Assembly (NCBI GenBank): GCA_043813895.1
Contig: JBDRKQ010000056.1
Span: forward strand, 1 to 17,795
Source of the DNA: CAZTAR01 sp043813895
Lineage (GTDB): Bacteria > Planctomycetota > Phycisphaerae > UBA1845 > UTPLA1
Direction of reading: 5' to 3'
Length of the DNA: 17,795 nucleotides
A model generated the notes under the pieces. It was not told where the DNA came from, searched no databases, and saw only the letters and a program-made list of their open reading frames with translations. A program made the position numbers and the translations under genes. Shown piece after piece: positions 6,996 through 13,950 of the stretch (positions are counted from its first letter, which is position 1; each line of letters starts with the position of its first letter).

Positions 6996-7805
6996 TTATG
7001 CGCGGGCGCGGCGCTGCCTCAGGGCCTCGTAGAAGAACAGCGCTGCCGTCGTTGCCACGTTCAGACTGTCGGCCCGACCCAGCATGGGGATTGTTGCGTG
7101 GACGAGCCCGGCGCGATCCCAGGTTTGCGTCAGGCCGGCCGCCTCCGCTCCGAAGATGATCGCCGTCGGACCCGCCATGTTGACATCCGTGAGCATCACA
7201 CCCCCCGCGGGGCTTGCGGCGACCAACGACAGCCCACGAGCCCGCACCCAGGCCAACGTCTCCCCCGGAGACCCCGCCGCCAACGGCACCGTGAAGACCG
7301 TGCCCAAGCTCGCGCGGATCGCGTTCGGGCCGTAGATGTCGGTTATCGGCTCCACGGCGACGATTGCGTCCACGCCCGCGCCGTCCGCGCTGCGAAGAAT
7401 CGCACCTAGATTCCCCGGTTTCTCGATGCCCTCCACAATCCCGACCAGCGGCGGCGAATCCAGATGCAGGTCATCCAGAGACCGCTCCGGCCGCTCCGCC
7501 ACGACCACCACGCCTTCGGCGCGATCCCCGTAGCCGATTCTGCCGAAGACAGCCTCATTGACCTCGACCAGCGATCCGCCCGCCCGCCGCGCCGGTCGTA
7601 GGAAGGCATCCTCATCGTCGGCCCGCAACATCCCGCGGCAGTAGAACACCTCGACAAACCGCACGCCCGCATCGAGCGCCCGAGCGATCTCCCGCCGGCC
7701 GTCGATCAGGATCCGCCCGCTCCGATCCCGACTCCGCCGTTCGCGCAGCCTTACCACGGCCTTGACCCGCGGATTCTGCAAACTCGTGATGACTTCGTCG
7801 TTCAT
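6996..7805 (-). CDS. TrmH/SpoU-family RNA 2'-O-methyltransferase
   Basis: The family methylates ribose 2'-OH in rRNA or tRNA using S-adenosylmethionine bound in a trefoil knot. The protein has 269 residues. An N-terminal substrate-binding domain (ITSLQNPRVKAVVRLRERRSR, about 6-26, as in RlmB/TsnR-like proteins) precedes the SpoU domain. Motif 1 is KPGNLGAILRSADGAG with N132 and R138. Motif 2 is IIFGAEAAGL with E221, where the more usual form is G-S/N-E-x-x-G. Motif 3 is IPMLGRADSLNVATTAALFFYEALR with S247 and N249. The gene starts 31 bases after the AMP-binding gene and is probably cotranscribed with it. Its own Shine-Dalgarno site is poor. The exact target nucleotide cannot be told from sequence alone. 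Confidence 0.93.
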   Translation of the reverse strand: MNDEVITSLQNPRVKAVVRLRERRSRDRSGRILIDGRREIARALDAGVRFVEVFYCRGMLRADDEDAFLRPARRAGGSLVEVNEAVFGRIGYGDRAEGVVVVAERPERSLDDLHLDSPPLVGIVEGIEKPGNLGAILRSADGAGVDAIVAVEPITDIYGPNAIRASLGTVFTVPLAAGSPGETLAWVRARGLSLVAASPAGGVMLTDVNMAGPTAIIFGAEAAGLTQTWDRAGLVHATIPMLGRADSLNVATTAALFFYEALRQRRARA

Positions 7806-7836
7806 CGTGGTATGGTCTGGGGGACTCGCCGCTCGG

Positions 7837-9273
7837 CTACTCGATCCGTCCAGTAACGAAGAAGTATTCGCGGTCGTCGTTGCTTCGCAGCTTGTAGCCT
7901 TTGTAGCCCGTGTGCAGCCAGCCCTGCCGAAAAACCCGTGCGTTCGCCTCCGGGTTTCCGTGATAGCGGGTCATGATGTTGTGGCCCCGAGCGACCAGTT
8001 CGCCTTCCCGGCCGGTGCCGATGGATACGCCCTCGGTGTCGTGGATGTCCACGTCGTTCACGAGCATCGGCACGCCTACGGAAGGGACCTCGTGATCGCG
8101 AACCCACTGCACGTGCTCGTGCCAGTCGAGCGTGGTAGGCAGGAAACAGCTGAACGACGCTGTTTCGTCCAGCCCATAGCCGTGTACGATCTTCAACCCG
8201 AATCGATCCTGAAACTCGCCGGCGGCATCGACGGTCAACGGTTGCGATCTTGAGATGAAGTAGCAAAAGCCGGGGATCGTCTGCGGATCGAAATCCTCCC
8301 CCGACTCCATCAGCTCTTGCAGGAATCTCGGAACGACACTGGCGATCGTCACGTTGTGCTCCGCCAACTTCTTCCAAACCCCCTTGGCACTGAAGTGCCT
8401 GTTCATGACCACCTGCGCGCCGGCAAAGGCGGGCATCACGAGAGAGAGGACGATCTCCCCGACACGATGCAGCGGCAGGGAGTTCATAAGGACCGCGTGT
8501 TCATCGATGTTGTGCCACTTGGCGATCCCGTAGGCGGCGGCGAACAACTGCTTCTGCGTGAGGACGGCACCGAGCGGTCTGCCCATCACGCCGATCGGAT
8601 AGGCGATCAGGGCCTCGGTGTCCCAATGGACGTCGGGCGGTTTCGCGGAAGTCTTCGAGACGTCGAATTCGTTCAGTGCCGCATTGAAATCATCCCAGCC
8701 TGCCGTGAGCGCGCCGTCCCGTGTCGTACCGTCCAGCACGACCGACCGCTGCAAGTTCTCACCCAAGAGCCTGGTGAGCACCTCGTCCAGCGGTCCCAGA
8801 TCGTCCTTGCATATCGTATGGGCGATCAGCAGCGTCGCCCCGGCGTCATGGACGATCTCTCCGACCTGCTGGTCCGGCTCCTCCGGACTGATCGGCACCA
8901 CGCGGGCACCCAGACGCCACGCGGCGAAGTAGATCGCGGCAGTGAGCGGCTGGTTAATCATGAGTGTGGCGACCGTTGCGCCTTCGCCGATGCCGTATTC
9001 CTGCGCCAGCAACTGCGCCACGCGCTCGACCGACTCGGCAAACTCCCCGACCGTCAGTGTTTGCGGTGTCTCTTCCCCGACGCAGGGGTAGTATGACATC
9101 CACAAGCGATCGGCCCCTTCGCTTGCCAGCGAGGCCCACATCGAACCGAAGTTTTGATGGGGAAGATGGTCGTCGATCGCGGCCACCCCGCTGCATTTGT
9201 GCGCCCGTTCAATCAAGGCGACCGTTGCGGCGTCCAGCGCAAGATGGTCGTCGTTCGTGCCTGTTGCAGTCAT
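7837..9273 (-). CDS. AMP-binding (acyl-CoA synthetase-like) protein with degenerate active site and no C-terminal domain
   Basis: This 478-residue protein has the large N-terminal domain of the adenylate-forming superfamily. Recognisable blocks are LMINQPLTAAIYFAAWRLGARVVPISP (104-130), LPLHRVGEI (267-274), HGYGLDET (364-371), GELVARGHNIMTRYHGN (424-440), GWLHTGYKGY (451-460) and a final FFVTGRIE. Three features argue against normal catalysis. The P-loop, normally Y-T-S-G-T-T-G-x-P-K-G, reads AYPIGVMGRPLG (224-235), losing the Ser/Thr run and the Lys. The invariant TGD Asp is Y457. The protein stops right at the hinge, so the roughly 100-residue C-terminal domain with its catalytic Lys is absent. 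The Glu of the YGxTE motif is kept (E370). A good GGAGGAG supports ATG 9273. It lies between the aminotransferase and TrmH genes on one strand. It is best read as a pseudoenzyme or ligand-binding relative; a functional ligase is unlikely. Confidence 0.85.
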   Translation of the reverse strand: MTATGTNDDHLALDAATVALIERAHKCSGVAAIDDHLPHQNFGSMWASLASEGADRLWMSYYPCVGEETPQTLTVGEFAESVERVAQLLAQEYGIGEGATVATLMINQPLTAAIYFAAWRLGARVVPISPEEPDQQVGEIVHDAGATLLIAHTICKDDLGPLDEVLTRLLGENLQRSVVLDGTTRDGALTAGWDDFNAALNEFDVSKTSAKPPDVHWDTEALIAYPIGVMGRPLGAVLTQKQLFAAAYGIAKWHNIDEHAVLMNSLPLHRVGEIVLSLVMPAFAGAQVVMNRHFSAKGVWKKLAEHNVTIASVVPRFLQELMESGEDFDPQTIPGFCYFISRSQPLTVDAAGEFQDRFGLKIVHGYGLDETASFSCFLPTTLDWHEHVQWVRDHEVPSVGVPMLVNDVDIHDTEGVSIGTGREGELVARGHNIMTRYHGNPEANARVFRQGWLHTGYKGYKLRSNDDREYFFVTGRIE

Positions 9274-9279
9274 GTCCGA

Positions 9280-9286
9280 CTCCTCC
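9280..9286 (-). promoter_or_regulatory. Ribosome-binding site that sets the AMP-binding gene start
   Basis: GGAGGAG lies six bases before the ATG at 9273. The frame stays open far upstream, to about 10044, but that part runs through repeat DNA and opposite-frame aminotransferase codons, so this site decides the start. Confidence 0.75.
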
Positions 9287-9371
9287 GCAAGCTTGACGAG
9301 ACCCGGCCGCACACCGTTCATATTGAACCGTGGATTGACGGAGACTGCAACGGACCAGAGCCCACTCCAGG

Positions 9372-9410
9372 ATTGTGGAACAGGCGCCAAAGCCTGTGTT
9401 GCCACAGCCA
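9372..9410 (-). repeat. Dispersed long palindromic repeat, copy 3
   Basis: On the minus strand it reads TGTGGCAACACAGGC, then TTTG, then GCGCCTGTTCCACAAT. It lies in the 152-base gap between the aminotransferase and AMP-binding genes. The core ACAGGCTTTGGCGCC is identical to that in the copy at 5271-5344. Confidence 0.65.
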
Positions 9411-9425
9411 GCGGAAATCGGACGA

Positions 9426-10571
9426 TTAGTGCCCAGGCAGATGTTCGATCAATGCGTCGATCTCGTCTTCCGTGTTGTAGAAGTGCGGACTGACGCGCAG
9501 GCGGCCCTGACGCGCGCTGATGACCGTACGGTACTCCTGCCGGAGATGGTTCACGATGCGATCGTGATCGTGCGTGTCGGACACGAAGGCGAGAATGCCG
9601 CTCGCCTCGCCGGGCGCCCGCGAACTGACGACTCGGTATCCTTTTCGCCGAACGCCCTCGGCCAATCGGTCGGTCAGCATCAGAACACGGCGGCTGATCT
9701 TGTCCAGCCCGATTTCGAGGAGCCATTCCACCGATCCGGCAAGGCCCCAAATGCCGGCGAGGTTGTAGCTGCCGCTGTCGAAGCGCCGCGCGTCCTCGCG
9801 AAAGTCGAGCTTGTAGTTGCTGAAGTCCATCGCGTTCTTCACGCTTGCCCAGCCCACGCAGGAGGGCTGCAACAAGCCGAGTAGCTCGTGGCGGCAATAG
9901 AAGACGCCGGCCCCCTCCGGCGCGAGCAGCCACTTGTGGCCGTCGGCGCTGAGGATGTCGATCTTCATTGCCCGAACGTCGATCGGCAAACACCCCAGCA
10001 TCTGGATGGCGTCCACGCAGAACAAGACGCCTCGCTTCTGACACGCGTCTCCCAGTGCCGCGAGGTCGGACCGGAAGCCGCTCGCATATTGCACCGCCGA
10101 AACCGAAACGATGCGTGTCCGATCGTCGATCAGTTCAACCAATCGCTCCAACGGAACGCGGCCCTTGTCTTCAGGAGCCATTTTCAAATGGACCCCGTGA
10201 GCCCGCAGATTCATCCACGGATAGATGTTCGCGGGGAACTCCACGCCAGTGGTCACGATGTTGTCGCCCCTCGAGAACTGTAGCCCGTTCGCGACGTAGC
10301 TGAGCCCTTCACTCGTGTTCTTTACGAAGGTGATCTCCTCCGGGTAGCTGTTCAGTAACTTGCCCACCAGGTGTCGAGCCCTTTTGGCCTCCGGGAAAAG
10401 GCCCCCGCGGGCATAGGCATGGTTTCGCGCCTCATCAACGAAACGCTGCATCGCAGAGGCGGCACGGCCGGACAGTGGTCCCACCGCGGCATGATCCATG
10501 AAGCTGTACTGCCGAACGATGGGCATTGCTTCGCGAACCGCCTTCACTTCGATGTCCGATATTTCGGCCAC
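9426..10571 (-). CDS. Class V PLP-dependent aminotransferase-family enzyme (IPN epimerase/cysteine desulfurase-like fold)
   Basis: This is a 381-residue fold-type I PLP enzyme. The Schiff-base Lys is K213 in SADGHKWLLAPEGAGVFYCR. D187 and Q190 in VDAIQ contact the pyridine ring, and KNTSEGL (84-90) forms the phosphate-binding region. DHAAVGPLSGRA near the N-terminus is typical of this subgroup. The C-terminal loop (VISARQGRLRVSPHFYNTEDEI) has no Cys where SufS-type desulfurases carry the catalytic one, and the region usually reading E-H-x-A-N is VEFPAN. I therefore favour an isopenicillin-N-epimerase-like or other aminotransferase/lyase activity over sulfur transfer. The start is GTG 10571, supported by GGGAGGAG six bases upstream. 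It is followed on the same strand by the AMP-binding gene. The substrate is unknown. Confidence 0.9.
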   Translation of the reverse strand: MAEISDIEVKAVREAMPIVRQYSFMDHAAVGPLSGRAASAMQRFVDEARNHAYARGGLFPEAKRARHLVGKLLNSYPEEITFVKNTSEGLSYVANGLQFSRGDNIVTTGVEFPANIYPWMNLRAHGVHLKMAPEDKGRVPLERLVELIDDRTRIVSVSAVQYASGFRSDLAALGDACQKRGVLFCVDAIQMLGCLPIDVRAMKIDILSADGHKWLLAPEGAGVFYCRHELLGLLQPSCVGWASVKNAMDFSNYKLDFREDARRFDSGSYNLAGIWGLAGSVEWLLEIGLDKISRRVLMLTDRLAEGVRRKGYRVVSSRAPGEASGILAFVSDTHDHDRIVNHLRQEYRTVISARQGRLRVSPHFYNTEDEIDALIEHLPGH

Positions 10572-10735
10572 GGTTTACTCCTCCCGACGACCAACGATTC
10601 GTATCTGCCTGGTTGCGGTGAGTGCTTCATTTCGTTGACGGACATTCGTCCAGGTTAGACCGCCGTCAATGGAACATCATCCTGCTTTAACGGCCGACGC
10701 CCCTGTCAGCCGTCGCTCAAGCAACTTGCGTCCCT

Positions 10736-10761
10736 CGTCGGCTGCCGGGGGCCAACGCTAC
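10736..10761 (-). repeat. Dispersed hairpin repeat, copy B
   Basis: On the minus strand GTAG is followed by CGTTGGCC, the loop CCCGGC and AGCCGACG. The arms pair with one G-U and one mismatch. It is six bases from copy C, in the same orientation. Confidence 0.6.
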
Positions 10762-10767
10762 TCGTGC

Positions 10768-10793
10768 CGTCCGACACGGGGGTCGGACGCTAC
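10768..10793 (-). repeat. Dispersed hairpin repeat, copy C (perfect arms with compensating changes)
   Basis: On the minus strand GTAG is followed by the arm CGTCCGAC, the loop CCCCGT and the arm GTCGGACG. The stem is perfect but differs from copy A at two positions in each arm, each change matched on the other side. Confidence 0.75.
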
Positions 10794-10951
10794 ACTGTTT
10801 CTTGAGACGCTACAGGAGTCTATTCGGCTATAACGGGAATTTCCAGGAGTCCGTTCCGTGTGGCAGCGTCCATGATCCGTGGCCGGGTCGTCTGTTCCGA
10901 GAACAGTATCGCCATGCTCACGGAAGGCCATGGGACCAAACGAGAACGGCG

Positions 10952-10980
10952 GTGCAAGCCACCAAGTCCGCGGCTTGCAC
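10952..10980. repeat. Perfect 9-base inverted repeat downstream of the PEP-CTERM gene
   Basis: The arms GTGCAAGCC (10952-10960) and GGCTTGCAC (10972-10980) surround an 11-base loop. It is 54 bases past the PEP-CTERM stop codon on the minus strand and might end that transcript, but there is no T-run. Confidence 0.5.
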
Positions 10981-11033
10981 GGGGCATGGGTGCGCGGCTT
11001 GGCTCAATGAAGTGGCGAAGCTCGTTGCCCTCT

Positions 11034-12113
11034 TCACGCGAACCGTCGGCGCAGCGGCCGCGCCAGGCCAAGCGTGCCGAAAACCGTGGCGAGAAGGGCC
11101 AACGTGCCGGGTTCGGGTATCGTCGCTGACGCCGTTCCTCCCTCTCCCTCGACCGGTGTGAACTCCAGGGTGAGCGCTTCAAACCCGGGCACCTCCGCCG
11201 GGAGGCCGTTTGTCAACACGCCCATTGGGTCTGCCCTGAACGCGGCTTCGAACATCTGCTGCACCAGAAACTGCATTTCGTCGTCCGACAAGGTCTCGCC
11301 GAGTTCCAGCCTGGTGAACAGCTCGTCGACTTCATTCTGCTTTTGCGCGGAGCCGGAGAGGATGCGCGGCGCGGCGGCCTCATTCGTTGCTCCGATCGCC
11401 TGCATGAAGGACGCGACCATGTCGAGAGCAACGCTGCCCGACACATCGATAGGCCCAAGGTCGAAATCGGTCACCTGCTCGTCGTGTACGAACACGCCGT
11501 CCGACTCCTGGGAGCCGATGTTCGTGAAGCGAAGCTGGAAGTCGTAGAAGCCCAGCGCGTTCATTCGACCGTTGGCATCAACGAGCGCGTTGCCGGTCCA
11601 CTCGAAATCCTGAATACCCGTGTTAATCGTCACCGTGTAATTCAGCGGCGTTGGTGCGAATGTCGAGATTCCGCTGAATTGATTGTAGCTCCTCTGCCCC
11701 GTCTGGGCCTCGAAGAAGACCTCGGGAATGAAGCGCGTTGTGTATCCGACCCGGCTGTGCAAACCGATCGGCTGGCCTGACGGGGCCACTGTCGGATCCA
11801 AGCCGAGCTGAATCTTAAACGGCCCCAGGTCGAGCGTGTTCGCGTTGCCGTACGAGTCCGGACCGAAGAAGTGAAAGGACTCGTACGTGTAGCCGTCTCC
11901 TGCACGGTTGTACTCGAGTCTTTGGCTAAACTGGTTGTAGTTATACAAAGGACCACCCTGCGGTTGCGACAGGAATGTGTTGTTCCCAGCATACTCCAGT
12001 CCCCTGAAGAGCATTCGCTGGAAGTCGCCGTACTGCGCCGAGGCGCTTGCCGTCGAGCCGAGAACCACACTTACGATTACAGCAAGAATGATCGCGCTGC
12101 GTCTTGATTGCAT
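11034..12113 (-). CDS. PEP-CTERM sorting-domain exported protein
   Basis: This is a 359-residue exported protein. The N-terminus MQSRRSAIILAVIVSVVLG is a signal peptide with likely cleavage after SASA (about residue 26). The C-terminus has the PEP-CTERM tripartite signal: IPEPGTLALL (from 332), a hydrophobic helix through ATVFGTLGLA, and a basic end RPLRRRFA. Such proteins are processed by an exosortase and delivered to the cell surface or polymer matrix; the exosortase is not in this window. The middle (FFGPDSYGNANTLDLGPFKI, VSGSVALDMVASFMQ) is beta-rich and unrecognised. Asn and Gln are common in its first half. A Shine-Dalgarno GGAG is nine bases before ATG 12113. Its upstream DNA has two inverted repeats (12294-12350). 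Confidence 0.9.
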   Translation of the reverse strand: MQSRRSAIILAVIVSVVLGSTASASAQYGDFQRMLFRGLEYAGNNTFLSQPQGGPLYNYNQFSQRLEYNRAGDGYTYESFHFFGPDSYGNANTLDLGPFKIQLGLDPTVAPSGQPIGLHSRVGYTTRFIPEVFFEAQTGQRSYNQFSGISTFAPTPLNYTVTINTGIQDFEWTGNALVDANGRMNALGFYDFQLRFTNIGSQESDGVFVHDEQVTDFDLGPIDVSGSVALDMVASFMQAIGATNEAAAPRILSGSAQKQNEVDELFTRLELGETLSDDEMQFLVQQMFEAAFRADPMGVLTNGLPAEVPGFEALTLEFTPVEGEGGTASATIPEPGTLALLATVFGTLGLARPLRRRFA

Positions 12114-12293
12114 CGGATGTCACTCCGTAAAACTCGCCGTCGCTTGGGAACGACTCCCCGCGTTTCCGTCGCCACAACATCATCGCGCAACCCCGCCTCG
12201 ACGGCGTTCACGATAGCGCCGCCGAACGGGCTTGCCTGTATTGTCATATCGACCGCCCCAACCCGTGGAATGAGCATTCAAGGCCGCGAGGTG

Positions 12294-12320
12294 GGACGTT
12301 TAGCAGAAGACAAAACGTCC
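12294..12320. repeat. Inverted repeat 1 upstream of the PEP-CTERM gene
   Basis: The arms GGACGTTT (12294-12301) and AAACGTCC (12313-12320) are perfect and have an 11-base loop. The site is about 180 bases before the PEP-CTERM start and could be an operator or a leader hairpin. Confidence 0.45.
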
Positions 12321-12321
12321 A

Positions 12322-12350
12322 ATAACTGTGCACCTCCTCGCAACAGTTAT
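12322..12350. repeat. Inverted repeat 2 upstream of the PEP-CTERM gene
   Basis: The arms ATAACTGT (12322-12329) and ACAGTTAT (12343-12350) are perfect with a 13-base loop. On the minus strand the loop contains GAGGAGGTG, a strong Shine-Dalgarno-like sequence, although no good start codon follows. Confidence 0.45.
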
Positions 12351-12459
12351 GGAATAATGCTGAACGCGGGCGCGTGCCAACCTTGAAAAAGCGTAACTCA
12401 GGCCGGTCGAGCGGACAACGCCGTTCGCGGGAATCCGGCGCCGGCAAACTCAAAAGTGC

Positions 12460-12503
12460 ATCTCCCCGGTCGGCGTCTTCGTTGGAACACCGGCCGGGGA
12501 GAT
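12460..12503. repeat. Long hairpin, 17-base arms with two G-U pairs
   Basis: The arms ATCTCCCCGGTCGGCGT (12460-12476) and ACACCGGCCGGGGAGAT (12487-12503) pair along all 17 positions, two of them as G-U when transcribed. The loop is ten bases. On the minus strand the stem is followed by GCACTTTTGAG, so it may be a secondary terminator of the DUF1573 gene. Confidence 0.5.
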
Positions 12504-12539
12504 AAGCGCCTCATTGGTGGGAAGGTGCGTGCTGTAAAG

Positions 12540-12560
12540 CCGTGAGCAAGTTGCTCACGG
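12540..12560 (-). terminator. Hairpin just after the DUF1573 gene
   Basis: CCGTGAGC and GCTCACGG pair perfectly around a five-base loop, ten bases past the stop codon at 12571. On the minus strand CTTTAC follows, a weak T-run. It is the best terminator candidate for this gene. Confidence 0.55.
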
Positions 12561-12570
12561 TCTGGTTTCC

Positions 12571-13887
12571 TCAATATCCGGTTCGGCCGGAGTCCCGGTC
12601 TGCCCGCTCGGGTTTCTGCTCCTGTTCCTGTATCGGTTCCGTTGTGGCGGCGTCTTGCGGCGGGGCTGGCCTGGACGGCCTGGGGATAATCCTCGGAGGT
12701 TTGCCATCCTGCCGGGCGGGCGATGTGGGGCTCCTTAGCTCGACGGGGACCGTCACCCGAGGCATTGTTGTGGAGTTCGTGTCTATGACAATCGCGTCGC
12801 CATCGGGCGGCGGGATGTAGTCCTTCGGGATTGTGAGTGTGACGAGGTATTGCGTACCCCGATTCGTTTCCTCAAGGGAAGTCGTCAACACTGGATCGGT
12901 CGTTGTGACTTGCGTGACCTCGAGCGGGGTTTCGGTGCCGTTCCGCACGATGAGCCTGCGCGTCATATCCCGCTTGCGTCCCGGCGAAAGCGAGATCTTC
13001 GCGGGCATGACGTCGACATCGGCCTGGATGTAGGCGTCAACGTGGATCTCTACGGTGGGCCTTTCTTCGAGGCCGGTTGAGAACTCGATACGGCCCCTGT
13101 GCGAACCCGGGGGAACCTGACCCTTGAGAGAGATGGTCAACTCGAATTGCCTGCCTGGGTCGAGGACCTTGATCTCAGGGGAAAAGACCGGGTTTGTGCT
13201 GTGAACACCAGTGATGTTCACCGGGGATTCGACATTACTCTGGAGGGTCAACTTTCGGAGCACGCCCTCGACCGCCTGCTCGATCTTCAGAATGCCGAAG
13301 GTGGCCCTCTTCGGTGTTGCCTGCAGGGGTAGCCAGACGAAGCCGCCGATCTCGAGTGTGAGCCGGTCTTGGGTGGGGACATTCGTAAAGACGGTGATCT
13401 TCTTGCTGACCTGGCCTTCGAGCTTCTTCGTTCTGAATGTGACCGGGATTGCACCGGCGTCACCGGGCTGGACGATTCGGTCGAACTTGCCGGCCAGCGT
13501 GCAACCGCAACTCGGCTGGACTTTCAGGATTTCGAGCGGGCCGGTGCCTGTGTTGGTGAACTTGAACTCGTGTTTGACCTCCGAGTCGTCGGAGTGTCTG
13601 CCGAAGTCGAACACCGGCGCGTCGAACTCAATTGCAGGCGTTTCTCCAGGCTTCAGAACGATGGCGGGTTTGGGAACGCCGGGGTATGTCCCGCCGACTC
13701 CGGGGGACTCGTGTGTAGGTTTGGCGTCCGCTTCCTGCGTGGTCGGCGTGGATGGCTGGGAGGTGGCCGGCTCGTCCCTTGAAGGCTCCGTCTGCCGGGC
13801 GCTGGACGATCGGGCTGCTGCAAACGCGAAGAAGGCCGCAAGCGTGGTCACGAGTGTCAGTCTGAGACGTCCGGCTCTCCTATTCAC
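12571..13887 (-). CDS. Exported DUF1573 protein with Pro-rich linker and tail
   Basis: This 438-residue protein has an N-terminal signal (RLRLTLVTTLAAFFAFAAA, about 8-25) and a Thr/Pro/Ser-rich linker (about 30-80). The DUF1573 domain follows: APVFDFGRHSDDSEVKHEF (about 90-108), then FTNTGTGPLEILKVQPSCGCT, with the family's hallmark SCGCT at 126-130. The next roughly 270 residues are further beta-strand repeats of the same Ig/ASPM-SPD2-Hydin-like style (for example RRLIVRNGTETPLEVTQV). The end (about 395-438) is Pro/Gln/Arg-rich and probably disordered. Such proteins are frequent in planctomycetes; their role is unknown, probably structural in the periplasm or on the surface. The start is GTG 13887, set by AGGAGG five bases upstream. 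Confidence 0.9.
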   Translation of the reverse strand: MNRRAGRLRLTLVTTLAAFFAFAAARSSSARQTEPSRDEPATSQPSTPTTQEADAKPTHESPGVGGTYPGVPKPAIVLKPGETPAIEFDAPVFDFGRHSDDSEVKHEFKFTNTGTGPLEILKVQPSCGCTLAGKFDRIVQPGDAGAIPVTFRTKKLEGQVSKKITVFTNVPTQDRLTLEIGGFVWLPLQATPKRATFGILKIEQAVEGVLRKLTLQSNVESPVNITGVHSTNPVFSPEIKVLDPGRQFELTISLKGQVPPGSHRGRIEFSTGLEERPTVEIHVDAYIQADVDVMPAKISLSPGRKRDMTRRLIVRNGTETPLEVTQVTTTDPVLTTSLEETNRGTQYLVTLTIPKDYIPPPDGDAIVIDTNSTTMPRVTVPVELRSPTSPARQDGKPPRIIPRPSRPAPPQDAATTEPIQEQEQKPERADRDSGRTGY

Positions 13888-13892
13888 GATTG

Positions 13893-13898
13893 CCTCCT
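13893..13898 (-). promoter_or_regulatory. Ribosome-binding site that sets the GTG start of the DUF1573 gene
   Basis: AGGAGG on the minus strand is five bases before GTG 13887; no ATG is available nearby in frame. Confidence 0.7.
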
Positions 13899-13920
13899 GA
13901 GGAACTCAATGCGTATGGCG

Positions 13921-13950
13921 CCCCCTGTTCAGTGGCCCCCTGTTCAGTGG
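13921..13950. repeat. Exact tandem duplication of a 15-base unit
   Basis: CCCCCTGTTCAGTGG occurs twice without a gap (13921-13935 and 13936-13950), between the glycosyltransferase stop and the DUF1573 start. It could be a slippage site or a doubled regulator-binding site for the DUF1573 gene, which starts 33 bases away. Confidence 0.7.

Larger units (their letters stand above)
10572..11033. other. Intergenic region with tandem hairpin repeats
   Basis: There are about 460 bases between the aminotransferase start and the end of the PEP-CTERM gene. They contain hairpin repeats at 10736-10761 and 10768-10793, a diverged relative around 10690-10715, and a perfect 9-base stem at 10952-10980. Short open frames here are Arg-rich shadows. 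I saw no convincing promoter. Confidence 0.6.
12114..12570. other. Intergenic region with PEP-CTERM upstream DNA and DUF1573 gene downstream hairpins
   Basis: There are about 460 bases without a gene. The part next to the PEP-CTERM gene should hold its promoter. It contains two perfect 8-base inverted repeats (12294-12320 and 12322-12350). The part next to the DUF1573 gene holds two hairpins (12460-12503 and 12540-12560). Confidence 0.6.

Noticed and set aside
9274..10044. In-frame upstream extension of the AMP-binding gene (open for about 257 more codons)
   Set aside because: It overlaps the aminotransferase in another frame, crosses repeat DNA, is Arg/Gly/Leu-rich like a shadow frame, and a strong Shine-Dalgarno site marks ATG 9273.
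10802..10834. Possible plus-strand promoter (TTGAGA ... TATAAC)
   Set aside because: The spacer is 21 bases, too long for a sigma-70 promoter, and no plus-strand gene follows.
10820..11182. 120-codon minus-strand frame overlapping the end of the PEP-CTERM gene
   Set aside because: Highly Arg/Ser-rich and in a different frame from the clear PEP-CTERM signal; a shadow frame.
12373..12380. Sigma-54-like -24 element (TTGGCACG on the minus strand) upstream of the PEP-CTERM gene
   Set aside because: The -12 GC is absent at the required spacing (it is one base off, and TTGC is not present), so the match is incomplete. It is also about 260 bases from the start codon.
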